From the NCBI GenBank assembly GCA_016721465.1, contig JADKIA010000008.1, positions 62,001-126,000 on the forward strand: a stretch of 64,000 bases of DNA, given 5' to 3'. This DNA is from Ideonella sp. (lineage in GTDB: Bacteria; Pseudomonadota; Gammaproteobacteria; Burkholderiales; Burkholderiaceae_C). The first letter of the stretch is position 1. Every line of letters begins with the position of its first letter. Shown here piece by piece: positions 42,686 to 52,044 of the stretch. Under the pieces are notes generated by a model. The model had not been told where the DNA came from and ran no database searches. It worked only from the letters and a program-made list of their open reading frames with translations. The position numbers and the translations under genes are program-made.

Positions 42686-45424
42686 GTGAACGATTCAAGC
42701 AAGAAGCGGGGCCAAGCCGCCCCCCGGCGCACGGCGCTGCGACTCAGCGCCACGGCTGTGGGCGTCACGCTGCTCGTGTTGGGCACGGGCGAGGTGTTCG
42801 CGCAAACCGCCGAACAGACCGTCACAGTAACCGGCATTCGGCGCGGCATCGAAGGCGCCATCTCGGTCAAGAAAAGCTCCGACAGCATCGTCGAGGCGGT
42901 CAGCGCCGAGGACATCGGTAAGTTGCCCGACTCCAGCATCGCAGAGTCCATCGCCCGCCTACCGGGCCTGGCGGCGCAACGCGTGGCCGGCAGGGCCCAG
43001 GTCATCAGCGTGCGAGGCCTGTCGCCTGACTTCGCCACCACCTTGCTCAACGGTCGTGAGCAGGTAAGTACCGGCGACAACCGCAGCGTGGAGTTCGACC
43101 AGTACCCTTCGGAATTGCTCAGCGGCGTGACGGTGTACAAAACGCCCGATGCCGGGTTGGTCGGCCAGGGTTTGTCGGGCACCTTGGATATGCAGACGGT
43201 GCGCCCACTGTCGTTTGGTGCGCGTACGGTCTCCGTGAACGCGCGACTTGAGAAGAACTCGCTGGGCTCCACGGCCAATGCTTCGGCCAATGGCAACCGC
43301 TTCAGTGCCAGCTACATCGATCAGTATGCCAATCGCACGGTTGGAGTGGCGCTGGGCTTTGCTCACCTGGAGTCGCCGGTCTTGGAGCATCAGGTCGGTG
43401 TCTACGAGCCCTGGAAGCAGGATTCCCGCCCTGGCGTCAAGGCCGGCACCTACATCACCGATGGCATCAAGTCCTTGGCGCGCAGCGGCGTCAACAAGCG
43501 CGATGGCCTGATGGGCGTGCTGGAGTGGCGCCCGTCCAAGGAGTGGACCAGTGTGCTGGACCTGTACACCTCGAAGTTCACCCGCGAGGACACCGCCAAC
43601 CAGTTTGAAGTGCACATCGGCGGATACAACGGCGGCTACAGCCCGGGCTTGAATTTCACTTCGACCACGGTCAACGGCAGTGGCGTGCTGTCCGGTGGCG
43701 TAGCCAGTGGCGTCTACCCATTGGTGCGTGGCATGTACAACAGACGAGAAGACAAGATCGACGCCATCGGTTGGAACAACAAGTTCAAGCTCGCCGGTGC
43801 CACGCTGACGGCAGACCTGAATTACTCCAAGGCCAAGCGCGACGAGGTGAGCCTGGAAAACAATCTGCAACTTGCCAAGGTAGGTGGCGTGGCACCGCTG
43901 GATTCGTTAACGCTGAATTGGGCCACTGGCGGTTTCCCAACCTTGGCTGGCACCAAAAACTACAGCGACCCCGGCAAGCTCTTCATTGACAACACCATCT
44001 ACGGCTCGGGCTACGGCAAGGTGCCTCGCGTCGAAGACGAGCTCAAGGGCTTCAAGCTGGTTGCCAACTTGCCGGCACCCGGCGCACTGGCCGGCGTGTT
44101 CGCCGATGCCGACATAGGCGTCAACTACGCCGAGCGCTCAAAGGCCAAACGCCAGCCCGAGGGCTCGATCAATCTGGGTGCGCAGGGTCCGACCACGATT
44201 TCCGCAGACCTGCAGTACTCGCCTGTCGATCTCGGCTTTTCAGGCACCGGCATGATTCCGGCCTGGAACGTTCCGGCAGTGGTCGCGAAATACATGACCT
44301 TCAATCCCAGCGACAAGGCCAACTACCTGGTCGGCAAGGCATGGGATGTAAACGAGAAGATCACGACGAGCTTCCTCAAGGCCAACATCGACTCCAAAGT
44401 GGGCTCGATGAGCGTGCGCGGCAATGTTGGGGTGCAAGTCATTCACACCGACCAGTCCTCGTCCGCCAACTACTGGGACAGCTCGGCAGCCGCTGGCAAG
44501 GAAGTCAAGCCGGTGAGTGACGGCAAGGCTTACACCGACGTGTTGCCAAGTTTGAATCTGGCCTTCGATCTGGGTGCCGAGCAAACCGTGCGCCTGGGTC
44601 TGGCCAAGCAAATGGCCCGCCCGCGTGTCGACCAATTGCGCGCTGCACTGGAGTTTGGTGTCAGTACCACCCCCAACGCCGCAGGCAAGCTCGAGCCGGG
44701 CGCCAGCGGCGGTAACGCCCGATTGGACCCGTGGCGCGCCAATGCCTTCGACATCTCCTACGAGAAGTACTTCGGCAACAAGGCCTACGTGGCCGCCGCT
44801 GGCTTCTACAAGAACCTCACCAGCTACATCTACGAGCAGACCAAGACCTACGATTTCTCGAAGTTCACCCCGGGTACACCTGCCACCACCAACTTCGGCA
44901 ACTACACCGCTCCGTACAACGGCCAGGGCGGCAAACTCAAAGGCATCGAGCTGACCGCGTCGCTGCCCTTGAACATGCTGTCGAAAGAACTGGACGGCTT
45001 CGGTATCGTGGCCAGTGCCAGCTTCAACGACAGCAACATCACCATCAAGGACCCCGCCAGCAACACCGGCACCGAGAACATCCCGCTGCCAGGCTTGTCC
45101 AAGCATGTCACCAACCTGACCGCCTACTATGAGAAGGCCGGCTTCTCGGCACGGATCAGCCAGCGCAAGCGCTCTGACTTCGTCGGCGAGATCGGGAACT
45201 TCGCCAACAACCGCACGCTGCGCTATGTGGTCGGCGAAAACATCGTGGATGCCCAGATTGGCTACACGTTTGAGACCGGATCCCTCAAGGGCCTGGGCCT
45301 CCTGCTGCAGGTCAACAACCTGACGGATGCAGCCTACCAGACCTATGCGGGAAGCAAGGACAAGCCCTATGAGTACATCAAGTACGGGCGCACTCTGCTG
45401 CTGGGCGCCAACTACAAGTTCTGA
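42686..45424 (+). CDS. TonB-dependent receptor, maltodextrin (MalA-like) type
   Basis: The protein has 912 residues from GTG 42686, which follows AAGGAGA. The signal peptide ends GEVFAQ. The plug begins TVTVTGIRRGIEGAISVKKSSDSIVEAVSAEDIGKLPDSSIAESIARLPGL, with VISVRGLSPDFATTLLNGREQVSTGDNRSVEFDQYPSELL, which is the large-receptor subfamily found in Caulobacter and Xanthomonas carbohydrate loci. The C-terminal barrel ends LLLGANYKF. Flanking amylase, malEFGK and glg genes make maltodextrins the likely ligand. Base composition appears somewhat lower in GC than its neighbours, which could reflect transfer or the demands of barrel composition. The halogenase relic following it is also the usual companion of these receptors. 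Confidence 0.92.
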   Translation: MNDSSKKRGQAAPRRTALRLSATAVGVTLLVLGTGEVFAQTAEQTVTVTGIRRGIEGAISVKKSSDSIVEAVSAEDIGKLPDSSIAESIARLPGLAAQRVAGRAQVISVRGLSPDFATTLLNGREQVSTGDNRSVEFDQYPSELLSGVTVYKTPDAGLVGQGLSGTLDMQTVRPLSFGARTVSVNARLEKNSLGSTANASANGNRFSASYIDQYANRTVGVALGFAHLESPVLEHQVGVYEPWKQDSRPGVKAGTYITDGIKSLARSGVNKRDGLMGVLEWRPSKEWTSVLDLYTSKFTREDTANQFEVHIGGYNGGYSPGLNFTSTTVNGSGVLSGGVASGVYPLVRGMYNRREDKIDAIGWNNKFKLAGATLTADLNYSKAKRDEVSLENNLQLAKVGGVAPLDSLTLNWATGGFPTLAGTKNYSDPGKLFIDNTIYGSGYGKVPRVEDELKGFKLVANLPAPGALAGVFADADIGVNYAERSKAKRQPEGSINLGAQGPTTISADLQYSPVDLGFSGTGMIPAWNVPAVVAKYMTFNPSDKANYLVGKAWDVNEKITTSFLKANIDSKVGSMSVRGNVGVQVIHTDQSSSANYWDSSAAAGKEVKPVSDGKAYTDVLPSLNLAFDLGAEQTVRLGLAKQMARPRVDQLRAALEFGVSTTPNAAGKLEPGASGGNARLDPWRANAFDISYEKYFGNKAYVAAAGFYKNLTSYIYEQTKTYDFSKFTPGTPATTNFGNYTAPYNGQGGKLKGIELTASLPLNMLSKELDGFGIVASASFNDSNITIKDPASNTGTENIPLPGLSKHVTNLTAYYEKAGFSARISQRKRSDFVGEIGNFANNRTLRYVVGENIVDAQIGYTFETGSLKGLGLLLQVNNLTDAAYQTYAGSKDKPYEYIKYGRTLLLGANYKF

Positions 45425-45446
45425 GCTCCCAACGTAGTCGCCTTGG

Positions 45447-45490
45447 ACGACCCGCGCCAGTGCTTGCTGGCGCGGGTCGTTTGCCTTCTT
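45447..45490 (+). terminator. Strong intrinsic terminator after the TonB receptor
   Basis: A 14-bp perfect stem ACGACCCGCGCCAG / CTGGCGCGGGTCGT (45447-45460 and 45467-45480) with a TGCTTG loop is followed by TTGCCTTCTT. It lies 22 bases after the receptor stop and separates it from the relic genes. Confidence 0.88.
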
Positions 45491-45497
45491 GCACAAC

Positions 45498-45839
45498 ATG
45501 TACACCAACGCCAACTCCCCCCTCCAGACCATCGTGGTCGTCGGCGGCGGCACCTCCGGCTGGATGAGCGCCGCCAGCCTGGCCAAGGTGCTTCGGGGTC
45601 GATTCAAGATCCACCTGGTCGAGAGCGACGACATCGGCACCATCGGTGTGGGCGAGGCCACGATCGCGATGATCAGGCGCTTCAACCAGACCGTGGAGCT
45701 GGACGAGGACGAGTTCATGCGCGAGACCCAGGCCACCTTCAAGCTGGGCATCGGCAGCGTGATCGGCAAGTGCGTGGACGTGATGCCCACGCATGTGGAG
45801 TACATTGCGCAGCACTGCAGCGCCCAACCCGCAAAGTGA
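45498..45839 (+). pseudogene. Flavin-dependent (tryptophan-type) halogenase remnant with internal deletion
   Basis: The frame codes for 113 residues; full-length relatives have about 500. The first ~85 are a halogenase N-terminus: IVVVGGGTSGWMSAASLAKVL (FAD-binding), VESDDIGTIGVGEATIAMIRRFNQTVELDEDEFMRETQATFKLGI. The last ~25 (KCVDVMPTHVEYIAQHCSA) look like the family C-terminus. The whole middle, including the substrate and WxWxIP regions, is missing, and the join is in frame. Such halogenase-like genes commonly follow TonB receptors in alpha-glucan loci, which fits the gene just upstream. The product cannot be an active halogenase. The S9 peptidase relic begins in a one-base overlap with its stop. 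Confidence 0.8.
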
Positions 45840-46190
45840 TGAGCCTCACGCGCCGACGTCATGTCGCCGACACGCTCTGTGCCGCGGCCCTGGCGCTGAT
45901 GGCCCTGGTCGCCGCAGCCCTGGCGCTGATGGCCCTGGTCGCCGCGGCGGCCGACGCTGCGGCAGCGTCGCTGCCGCCGATCGAAGCCTTCTTCGAGGAG
46001 CCTATGTTCGGCGGCGCATCGCTTTCACCGAATGGCCGATCGCTGGCCTTGCGCGTTGGCACGAAGGGCGAGTCCGCGCGCTTGGCGGTGCTGGGCGCGT
46101 TGCTGGCCTGAACCTGTTGCTGACCGTCCAACCGCGCATCGATGCTGGGGCCGGTTCGAGAAGTTCCTGGCGCGAAACCTGGCGCCCTGA
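45839..46190 (+). pseudogene. S9-family (prolyl oligopeptidase-type) peptidase remnant
   Basis: The open frame 45839-46111 codes for 90 residues: an export signal with a duplicated stretch (ALALMALVAA twice), then LPPIEAFFEEPMFGGASLSPNGRSLALRVGTKGESARLAVL, which is how exported S9 peptidases begin. It then stops. About 45 bases further on, 46140-46190 in another frame reads RCWGRFEKFLARNLAP followed by a stop, like the ending of such enzymes. So the two ends survive and the centre, including the Ser-Asp-His triad, is gone. The start overlaps the halogenase relic stop (TGATG). The C-terminal match is short and less certain than the N-terminal one. Confidence 0.65.
45887..45946. repeat. 30-bp direct duplication in the S9 remnant signal region
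   Basis: Two adjacent units of 30 bp beginning GCCCTGGCGCTGATGGCCCT differ only at the last base. In frame it doubles ten hydrophobic residues, lengthening the signal core beyond normal size. Confidence 0.9.
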
Positions 46191-46276
46191 AGGCCGCAGC
46201 CCGGGCGAATCCTGAGGCGGCAGGCCCTCCGGTGGGCCTATGCTGACCCGCATCCCACCACCGTCAGGATCCAGGC

Positions 46277-47248
46277 ATGTACCCCCTCTGCCGCACCGTT
46301 CTCGCCACGCTGCTCGGTTGCACTGCGCTGTCCGCCGTTCCAACGGTGATGGCCCAGAGCTTCCCCACCAAGCCCATCCGCATGGTGGTCACCTTCACGC
46401 CGGGCGGCGCGCCGGACATCCTGGCGCGTGTGTTCAGCGAGAAGGCCCAGTTGGGCCAGAACGTGGTGGTGGACAACAAGCCCGGGGCCGGTGGCAACAC
46501 CGGGGCCGACTTCGTGGCCAAGTCCCCCGCCGACGGCTACACGCTGGTGATGGGCACGGTGGGCACGCATTCGATCAATGGCAGCCTGTACGGCAAGATG
46601 CCCTACGACATGGTGAAGGACTTCACCGCCATCGCGCACATCGCCTCGGCGCCCAACCTGCTGGTGGTGAACAACGAACTGCCGGTGAAGACCGTGCCCG
46701 AGCTCATCGCCTACATGAAAGCCAACCCGAACAAGCTGTCGTTCGGCTCGCCGGGCATCGGATCGTCGGTACACGTCTCGGGCGAGCTGTTCAAGTCCAT
46801 GACCGGCACGTCGATGACGCACGTGCCTTACAAGGGCCGCGCCGCGGCCATCCCCGACCTGATCGGCGGCCAGATCCAGCTGATGTTCGACAACATGCCC
46901 TCGGCCTTGCCGATGGCCAAGGAAGGCAAGATCCGCGCAGTGGCGCAAACCACGGCCAAACGCTCCGCCGCCGCACCCGATGTGCCCACGGTGGCCGAGA
47001 CCATCCCGGGCTTCGAAGCCACCACCTGGTTTGCCGTGTTCGGCCCGGCGGGCATGCCGCGCGAGGCGGTGGCCAGGCTCAACGCCGAGTTCAAGCGTGT
47101 GTTCGCGCTGCCCGACGTGCAGGAGCGCCTGAAGACCTTGGGCCTGGAGCCGTGGATCTCGTCGCCCGACGAACTGAGCAAATTCCAGGCCGCCGAGATC
47201 GTCAAGTGGGCCAAGGTGGTGAAGGAGTCGGGTGCCAAGGCTGAGTAG
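46277..47248 (+). CDS. Bug-type (TctC) tripartite tricarboxylate transporter binding protein
   Basis: The protein has 323 residues. A signal peptide (LLGCTALSAVPTVMAQ) is followed by FPTKPIRMVVTFTPGGAPDILAR, VVDNKPGAGGNTGADFVAKSPADGYTLVMGT, VPYKGRAAAIPDLIGGQIQLMFDNMPSALP and APDVPTVAETIPGFEATTWFAVFGPAGMP. All are hallmarks of Bug receptors, which bind carboxylates or other anions. No tctA or tctB membrane partners are adjacent, which is normal for these orphan binding proteins in Burkholderiales. The ligand is unknown. Confidence 0.93.
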   Translation: MYPLCRTVLATLLGCTALSAVPTVMAQSFPTKPIRMVVTFTPGGAPDILARVFSEKAQLGQNVVVDNKPGAGGNTGADFVAKSPADGYTLVMGTVGTHSINGSLYGKMPYDMVKDFTAIAHIASAPNLLVVNNELPVKTVPELIAYMKANPNKLSFGSPGIGSSVHVSGELFKSMTGTSMTHVPYKGRAAAIPDLIGGQIQLMFDNMPSALPMAKEGKIRAVAQTTAKRSAAAPDVPTVAETIPGFEATTWFAVFGPAGMPREAVARLNAEFKRVFALPDVQERLKTLGLEPWISSPDELSKFQAAEIVKWAKVVKESGAKAE

Positions 47249-47301
47249 TCAAGGTGGAGTTCGATCCCCCGGCGAACAAGGGCCGAACCACATGACGTCC
47301 C

Positions 47302-50300
47302 TCAGCCCAGGCCCCAATAGATGTCCGACAGCGACAACTCGGTTGGCCCGCTGATCGTGGCCACCAGCGCCACGCTGAGATCGGACAAGCCCGCTGCGGC
47401 ACCGTTGTCCACGTAGTACAGGTTCACCGGAGTGTTGGCGGCATCGCCGAGGCTGCCGGTCGGGTCGGCCGTGACGGCCACCACGCACTTGCTGCCCTCG
47501 GGCAGCGTGAACTTGCCCGTCGTTGCGGCCGTGGCAAAGTCGGCCGCCGAGAGGCTGCCCGAGGCCTTGGCGAACACCAGCTCCACCTGCCTGGACAGCC
47601 CGCCGAAGGCGCCCCCCGTGGCGCCACTGATGGGTACGCCGGCGGACGTCACGGCGCCGCCCGTGAAGGCGGTGACGCGCAGCTTGTCCGAGGCCTTGGT
47701 GAAGTCGACCACGGTGTCGGATCCGTTCAGGGTGCCAGTGGCCTCGAAGACCATCGTGTCCGCGCCCCCGTCGCTGCCATCGCGGTGTGGCCCCGCCAGC
47801 AGGCTGAAGCTGCCGACATCCGGGCCCGTCCCGCTGTTCAGTGCCACCGAGACCACATCGTTGGCATTCACGCCAGGCGCAAAGCTCAGCAGCAGCGAGC
47901 CCGTGATCGGGTTGTAGCTGGCGTCGGTGAGCAGGCCGCTGCCGGGGCCGGCATTGATTGCGGCCAGGTTGCCATTGACCAGCCCGGCCAGCGCCGGGCC
48001 GATGACCGAGACGGACGAGCCGTCGACCACGGCGCCGTTGCCGTCGCCATAGGCCGTGTCGGCCACGGCCGCTTCGACCAGGGTGAGCACGGTGCCATCG
48101 ATGGTCATCGTGATGGTGAGGCGATTGGCCGCCGCCGCCACGGCATCGGGTGTGCCGCCGAGCGAGAACGACCAGGTCTCGGCGAGCAAGCCGCCGCTGA
48201 GCGTGTCGTTGCCGGAGCCCCCCCGCAGCGTGTCGTCGCCGGCACCGCCGATGAGGATGTCCGGCCCTCGACCACCCCAGACCGTGGCGCCCGCGCCGGC
48301 ACCGCTGTCGATCACCGTGAAGCTCATGCCGGTGGCCACCGGTGCCACGGCGGCCGCCTGGCCGGCCGTGCCGAACACCTCGCCCCCCGCGCTGAGCACG
48401 GAGCCGCTGTAGTTGAACAACTTGGTGGCGCCGGCGCGAACGGCGCCGCCGTCGAGATCGAAGATCAGGGCTGCGCCCTTGTCGATCGAGGCGTCGGTGA
48501 GCACCAGCGACTCGAACTGCGACACCGCCGCCAGCGTCGAGAGCGCGCCCACCACCAGCTCGTCGTCGGTGCCCGCCGTGCCCACCACCGTGAGCGCCGT
48601 GGCGTTGACCGCACTCAGGTCGAGCACGTCAAAGTCGAAATTGAAGCCGGTACCGACCGCGTTGAGCGTGTCCAGCTGCACGGTGCCCGCCACGCCGCCC
48701 ACGGCAGTGGAGGCCAGCGCTTCGGTGGCCAGGCGGACGGTGTCGTGGTCGCCCGCTGCATCCACCAGCTTGGGGTGGCCCAGCGTGGCCTTGACGATGT
48801 TGGCCACCACATAGACGTCATCGCTGGCGCCGTTGTCGCGCAACAGCTCGAACCCGGACAGCTCGATCGCGCTGCTCGAAGGGCCGGCCACCAGGCGCAC
48901 ACTGAGCACATCGCTGCCGTTGATGGTCTGGCCGAGCGTGATCAGCTTGGGCAGGTTTGTGGCCTGGAAGCTCACCGCGTCTTCGGCATCCTGCGAGCCC
49001 GCGATCTTCAGCAGGCCCGGCGCCACGGCGTTGTCCGGTGTGTGGCTGGTGGTGATGTTGCCGTTCACCCCGAGCAGGGTCACCCCATCGCCAACCGTGA
49101 ACAGCGTGGTGGCGGTGACCACGCCGCTGGCATTGGTGTCGTCGGCCAGGTTGGTGCTGGCGACCCAGGGCGCGATGCCCACGTCCACCAGGATGCTGGC
49201 CGTGAGCTCGTTGAACTTGACGCTGTTGATGCCGCCGCGCAAGTGGCTGGCGCGCTGGTCCTGGGCCTCGAAGCTGGTGAACACCAGGGTCTCATTTCGA
49301 TCGCTGCCCTCCACCACGGACCAGATGGCCAAGGGCTGGATGACACCGGCGTCGAAGCCCGCATCGCGGTACTCAAAGTAGGCACGGTCCAGCGGCACGC
49401 CCGTGGCGGTATCGACGAGCTCAATGCGGTGCTGCTCGCGATCCTTGACCATGTCGGTGTCGAAGGCGGGCCGGAAGTTGCGGCTGAAGTTCAGCGTGAG
49501 ATCACGGCCCCACGCGGTGAGGTCCAGAACGCCCCCACCTGCGGAGGCGACCACCTCTTCCACGCCCTTGAGCAGGTCCATGCGGTCGCTGGCCTGATCG
49601 AACACGCGGTCCGTGGCGTTGTCGTTGACCAGCACGTATTGCGTATCCGCAGCGACCTCGTTGCTCACCACGGCGACGATGCGACCGCTCTCCGCGCTGT
49701 AGTCCACGCGATCGATGCCGCCGCCCAGGTCGAACTTGAACAAGGCCTGGTTGCTGAGCTGCGCAATGTTGCCGCGGTCGGCCCGGTGGTTGGTGGTGTC
49801 GAGCGGAGCACCGGCGGTGGCGCTGGTGGCCACCAGGTCGGCCAGCGACATGCGCAAGGGCACGGCGCCGCGCTGATCGAGCAGGTCGGCGCTGAGGTAG
49901 GTGTTGATCTTGATCTCGCCCTCCGCCGGTGTGGCGGGCGGGCCGGCGTGGGAACTGGTCATGGCGTCCGCGATCAGCACCAGGTCCGGCGTGGGCGCGG
50001 GCGGCGGCGTCAGGCTGGTGTCGTTGACCGTGGCGTCGATCTGCGCCAGATTGCCCGACAACTGCAGCCGCAGCACCTCGGTGCCTTCGGTGGTGGCATC
50101 GGCAGCCAGGTGGACCGTGCTGCTGGCCGTGCCGTCGGCCCCCACCGTGAACAGGCCGCTCAACAGGCCGCCCACCACGTCGGCGGCCGTGATGCCCGTG
50201 CCGGACAGGCTGTAGGCCAGCGCCGTGCCGGCCGCCACTTGGGTGGTCGACAGGGTGAAGACGATGTCACTGCCCTCGTTCTGGGCGACCGGGCTGGCAA

Positions 50301-51147
50301 CGAGCGAGTAAGTGGGCGTGGGCGCCGGCGCGACGCTGCTGTCGTTGATCTTCAGGTCCAGCTGCGCGGCCCCGTTGCCCAGGCTCACATGCAAGGTCTC
50401 GGCGCCCTCGGTGGTGGCATCGGCCACCAGGTTCAGCGTGGCGTGGGCCTTGCCGCTCGTGTCGACCGTCATCGTGCCGCTGAGCGAACCGCCAACCAGG
50501 TCGGCCGCGGTGATGCCCGCGCCGCTCAGGGTATAGGCCAGGTTGGTCCCGGCCGGCACGTTGGTCGTGGCGAGGCTCAGCGTGATGCTCGTTCCTTCGT
50601 TGAACACGTCGGCATCGGCGCTGAGGTGGTAACTGGGCGGGGCCATCGGCGCCAGCAACTGCGCGAAACCCTGCCCGTTGTAGAGCGCACCGGCCGCCGA
50701 CTGCGCAAAGGCCGTCGCCGTGGCGACGCGGGCGGCGAAGAGCGCCTTCAGGCTGCCCACGTCCGCGTCCGTACCCTGGTAGGACTCGACCACGGCAATG
50801 ACCGCCATGACCAGGTCGCCGCGCGTGGCGGACTGCGCCACCATGGGCGTCAATTCGGCCACCCAGGCGGCCTTCTTCGCCACACCGATGGCGCTGCCGT
50901 CCGTCAGGTTGTCGACCAGCGCCGACGCAAAGGTGCCGTCGGTCGAGGTGGACGCATAGGCCGTGAACGGCGATTGCGGCACCTTCAGGTTGAACAGGAA
51001 GTTCAGCAGCTGCGCCGCCGTGCCGCCACCGGCCAGAAAGGCCACCCCGTCGGCCACGATGTCGGCGGTGGGCGCCGCGCGAAACGGATAGGCCAGGAGC
51101 TTGACAACGGTGACGGCCGCCGGGCTGAAGTTGGCGAGGGCAGACAT
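47302..51147 (-). CDS. Large RTX/Calx-beta-like protein, probable type I-secreted surface protein
   Basis: The protein has 1281 residues without a Sec signal peptide. The first ~165 are helical (SPAAVTVVKLLAYPFRAAPTADIVADGVAFLAGG...ARVATATAFAQSAAGALYNGQGFAQLLAP), resembling the anchoring region of S-layer and RTX adhesin proteins. Two tandem ~100-residue repeats follow (about 172-272 and 277-380), each with NEG, TLSGAGITAADLVGG-like and DATTEGAE/TE segments typical of Calx-beta folds. A long middle region is unassigned. Near 950-985 is a short RTX stretch, WGGRGPDILIGGAGDDTLRGGSGNDTLSGG, which would bind calcium. The C-terminal 40 residues may hold the secretion signal. A good AAGGAGG precedes the ATG. 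No ABC/HlyD/TolC secretion genes are in the window. Confidence 0.8.
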   Translation of the reverse strand: MSALANFSPAAVTVVKLLAYPFRAAPTADIVADGVAFLAGGGTAAQLLNFLFNLKVPQSPFTAYASTSTDGTFASALVDNLTDGSAIGVAKKAAWVAELTPMVAQSATRGDLVMAVIAVVESYQGTDADVGSLKALFAARVATATAFAQSAAGALYNGQGFAQLLAPMAPPSYHLSADADVFNEGTSITLSLATTNVPAGTNLAYTLSGAGITAADLVGGSLSGTMTVDTSGKAHATLNLVADATTEGAETLHVSLGNGAAQLDLKINDSSVAPAPTPTYSLVASPVAQNEGSDIVFTLSTTQVAAGTALAYSLSGTGITAADVVGGLLSGLFTVGADGTASSTVHLAADATTEGTEVLRLQLSGNLAQIDATVNDTSLTPPPAPTPDLVLIADAMTSSHAGPPATPAEGEIKINTYLSADLLDQRGAVPLRMSLADLVATSATAGAPLDTTNHRADRGNIAQLSNQALFKFDLGGGIDRVDYSAESGRIVAVVSNEVAADTQYVLVNDNATDRVFDQASDRMDLLKGVEEVVASAGGGVLDLTAWGRDLTLNFSRNFRPAFDTDMVKDREQHRIELVDTATGVPLDRAYFEYRDAGFDAGVIQPLAIWSVVEGSDRNETLVFTSFEAQDQRASHLRGGINSVKFNELTASILVDVGIAPWVASTNLADDTNASGVVTATTLFTVGDGVTLLGVNGNITTSHTPDNAVAPGLLKIAGSQDAEDAVSFQATNLPKLITLGQTINGSDVLSVRLVAGPSSSAIELSGFELLRDNGASDDVYVVANIVKATLGHPKLVDAAGDHDTVRLATEALASTAVGGVAGTVQLDTLNAVGTGFNFDFDVLDLSAVNATALTVVGTAGTDDELVVGALSTLAAVSQFESLVLTDASIDKGAALIFDLDGGAVRAGATKLFNYSGSVLSAGGEVFGTAGQAAAVAPVATGMSFTVIDSGAGAGATVWGGRGPDILIGGAGDDTLRGGSGNDTLSGGLLAETWSFSLGGTPDAVAAAANRLTITMTIDGTVLTLVEAAVADTAYGDGNGAVVDGSSVSVIGPALAGLVNGNLAAINAGPGSGLLTDASYNPITGSLLLSFAPGVNANDVVSVALNSGTGPDVGSFSLLAGPHRDGSDGGADTMVFEATGTLNGSDTVVDFTKASDKLRVTAFTGGAVTSAGVPISGATGGAFGGLSRQVELVFAKASGSLSAADFATAATTGKFTLPEGSKCVVAVTADPTGSLGDAANTPVNLYYVDNGAAAGLSDLSVALVATISGPTELSLSDIYWGLG

Positions 51148-51349
51148 GGGAAGCCTCCTTGGCTGGGTTTCGATCAGGCCGCGGGCCTCCAGCAGGGCCG
51201 ACGGGCCTGCCCATCATGCGCCATGGCCAGGCGCCGCACCACATCCGTTGGCATGGTCGTCCCCGATGCGTTGACCTGCAGCAATTTCCCGGACGCCCGG
51301 TGCACCGGGGAGGCGGGTGAAGCCGCTGCGCGCCTGACCGGCAACGGCC

Positions 51350-51970
51350 TCAGCCGGCCAGCGTGTAAGGCCCGCCGCGCTCCAACGCGCGCTGGTAGGC
51401 CGGACGGGCCTGCAGCCGGCGCACCCAGGCATCCATTGCCGGGTAGCTGGCACGCAGGCCACGCGCGGCTTCGCCGACGAAGCTCATCTGCACGTCGGCA
51501 CCCGTGAGCGAATCGCCCACCAGGAAGGAGCGGCCCTGCAGCGAGCGGTCGACATAGCCCAGGTGGTTGGCCAGCTCGCTGTCGATGCGCGGGGCCAGGG
51601 GCGCGCCGGCCTCGCCCAGGCGCGAGACATACAGCTTGAGCATCAGGGGCAGCATGGCCGAGCCTTCAGCGTAGTGCAGCCACTGGTTGTAGACCTCGAA
51701 ATCCTGCGTGCCCTGCGCCGGCTGCAGACGGCCGGAGCCGTGGCGGCGGATCAGGTAGTCGACGATGGCCCCGGACTCGATCACCGTGAAACCCTCGTCT
51801 TCGATCACTGGCGACTTGCCCAATGGGTGCACCGCCTGCAGTGCCGGTGGTGCCAGCCGCGTCTTCGCGTCGCGCGCATGCTGGCGGATCTCGTAGGGCA
51901 CGCCCAGCTCTTCCAGCAGCCACAGCACGCGCTGCGAGCGTGAATCGTTGAGGTGGTGGACGACGATCAT
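51350..51970 (-). CDS. Glutathione S-transferase family protein
   Basis: The protein has 206 residues. The N-terminal thioredoxin-like domain (IVVHHLNDSRSQRVLWLLEELGVPYEI; HPLGKSPVIEDEGFTVIESGAIVDYLIRRHG) has the conserved proline and the ES glutathione-binding pair. The helical C-terminal half includes FLVGDSLTGADVQMSFV. The active-site residue is likely the serine in NDSRSQR. The gene sits between the RTX gene and the mal operon end, 74 bases after the amylase stop and in the same direction, so it might be read through. A metabolic link to maltodextrin is not apparent. Confidence 0.92.
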   Translation of the reverse strand: MIVVHHLNDSRSQRVLWLLEELGVPYEIRQHARDAKTRLAPPALQAVHPLGKSPVIEDEGFTVIESGAIVDYLIRRHGSGRLQPAQGTQDFEVYNQWLHYAEGSAMLPLMLKLYVSRLGEAGAPLAPRIDSELANHLGYVDRSLQGRSFLVGDSLTGADVQMSFVGEAARGLRASYPAMDAWVRRLQARPAYQRALERGGPYTLAG

Positions 51971-52044
51971 GGGGGGCACTTTCAAGGCTTTGGGCAGGCC
52001 TTGATTGTGGGACGCCTGTGGCGCCCCTGCCGCCTGCGGGGCAT

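Noticed and set aside
47785..51507. Plus-strand open frame of 1240 codons opposite the RTX gene
   Set aside because: The protein is compositionally odd (His, Arg, Gly, Gln) and has no recognisable domain. The minus strand has clear Calx-beta and RTX repeats and a Shine-Dalgarno sequence.
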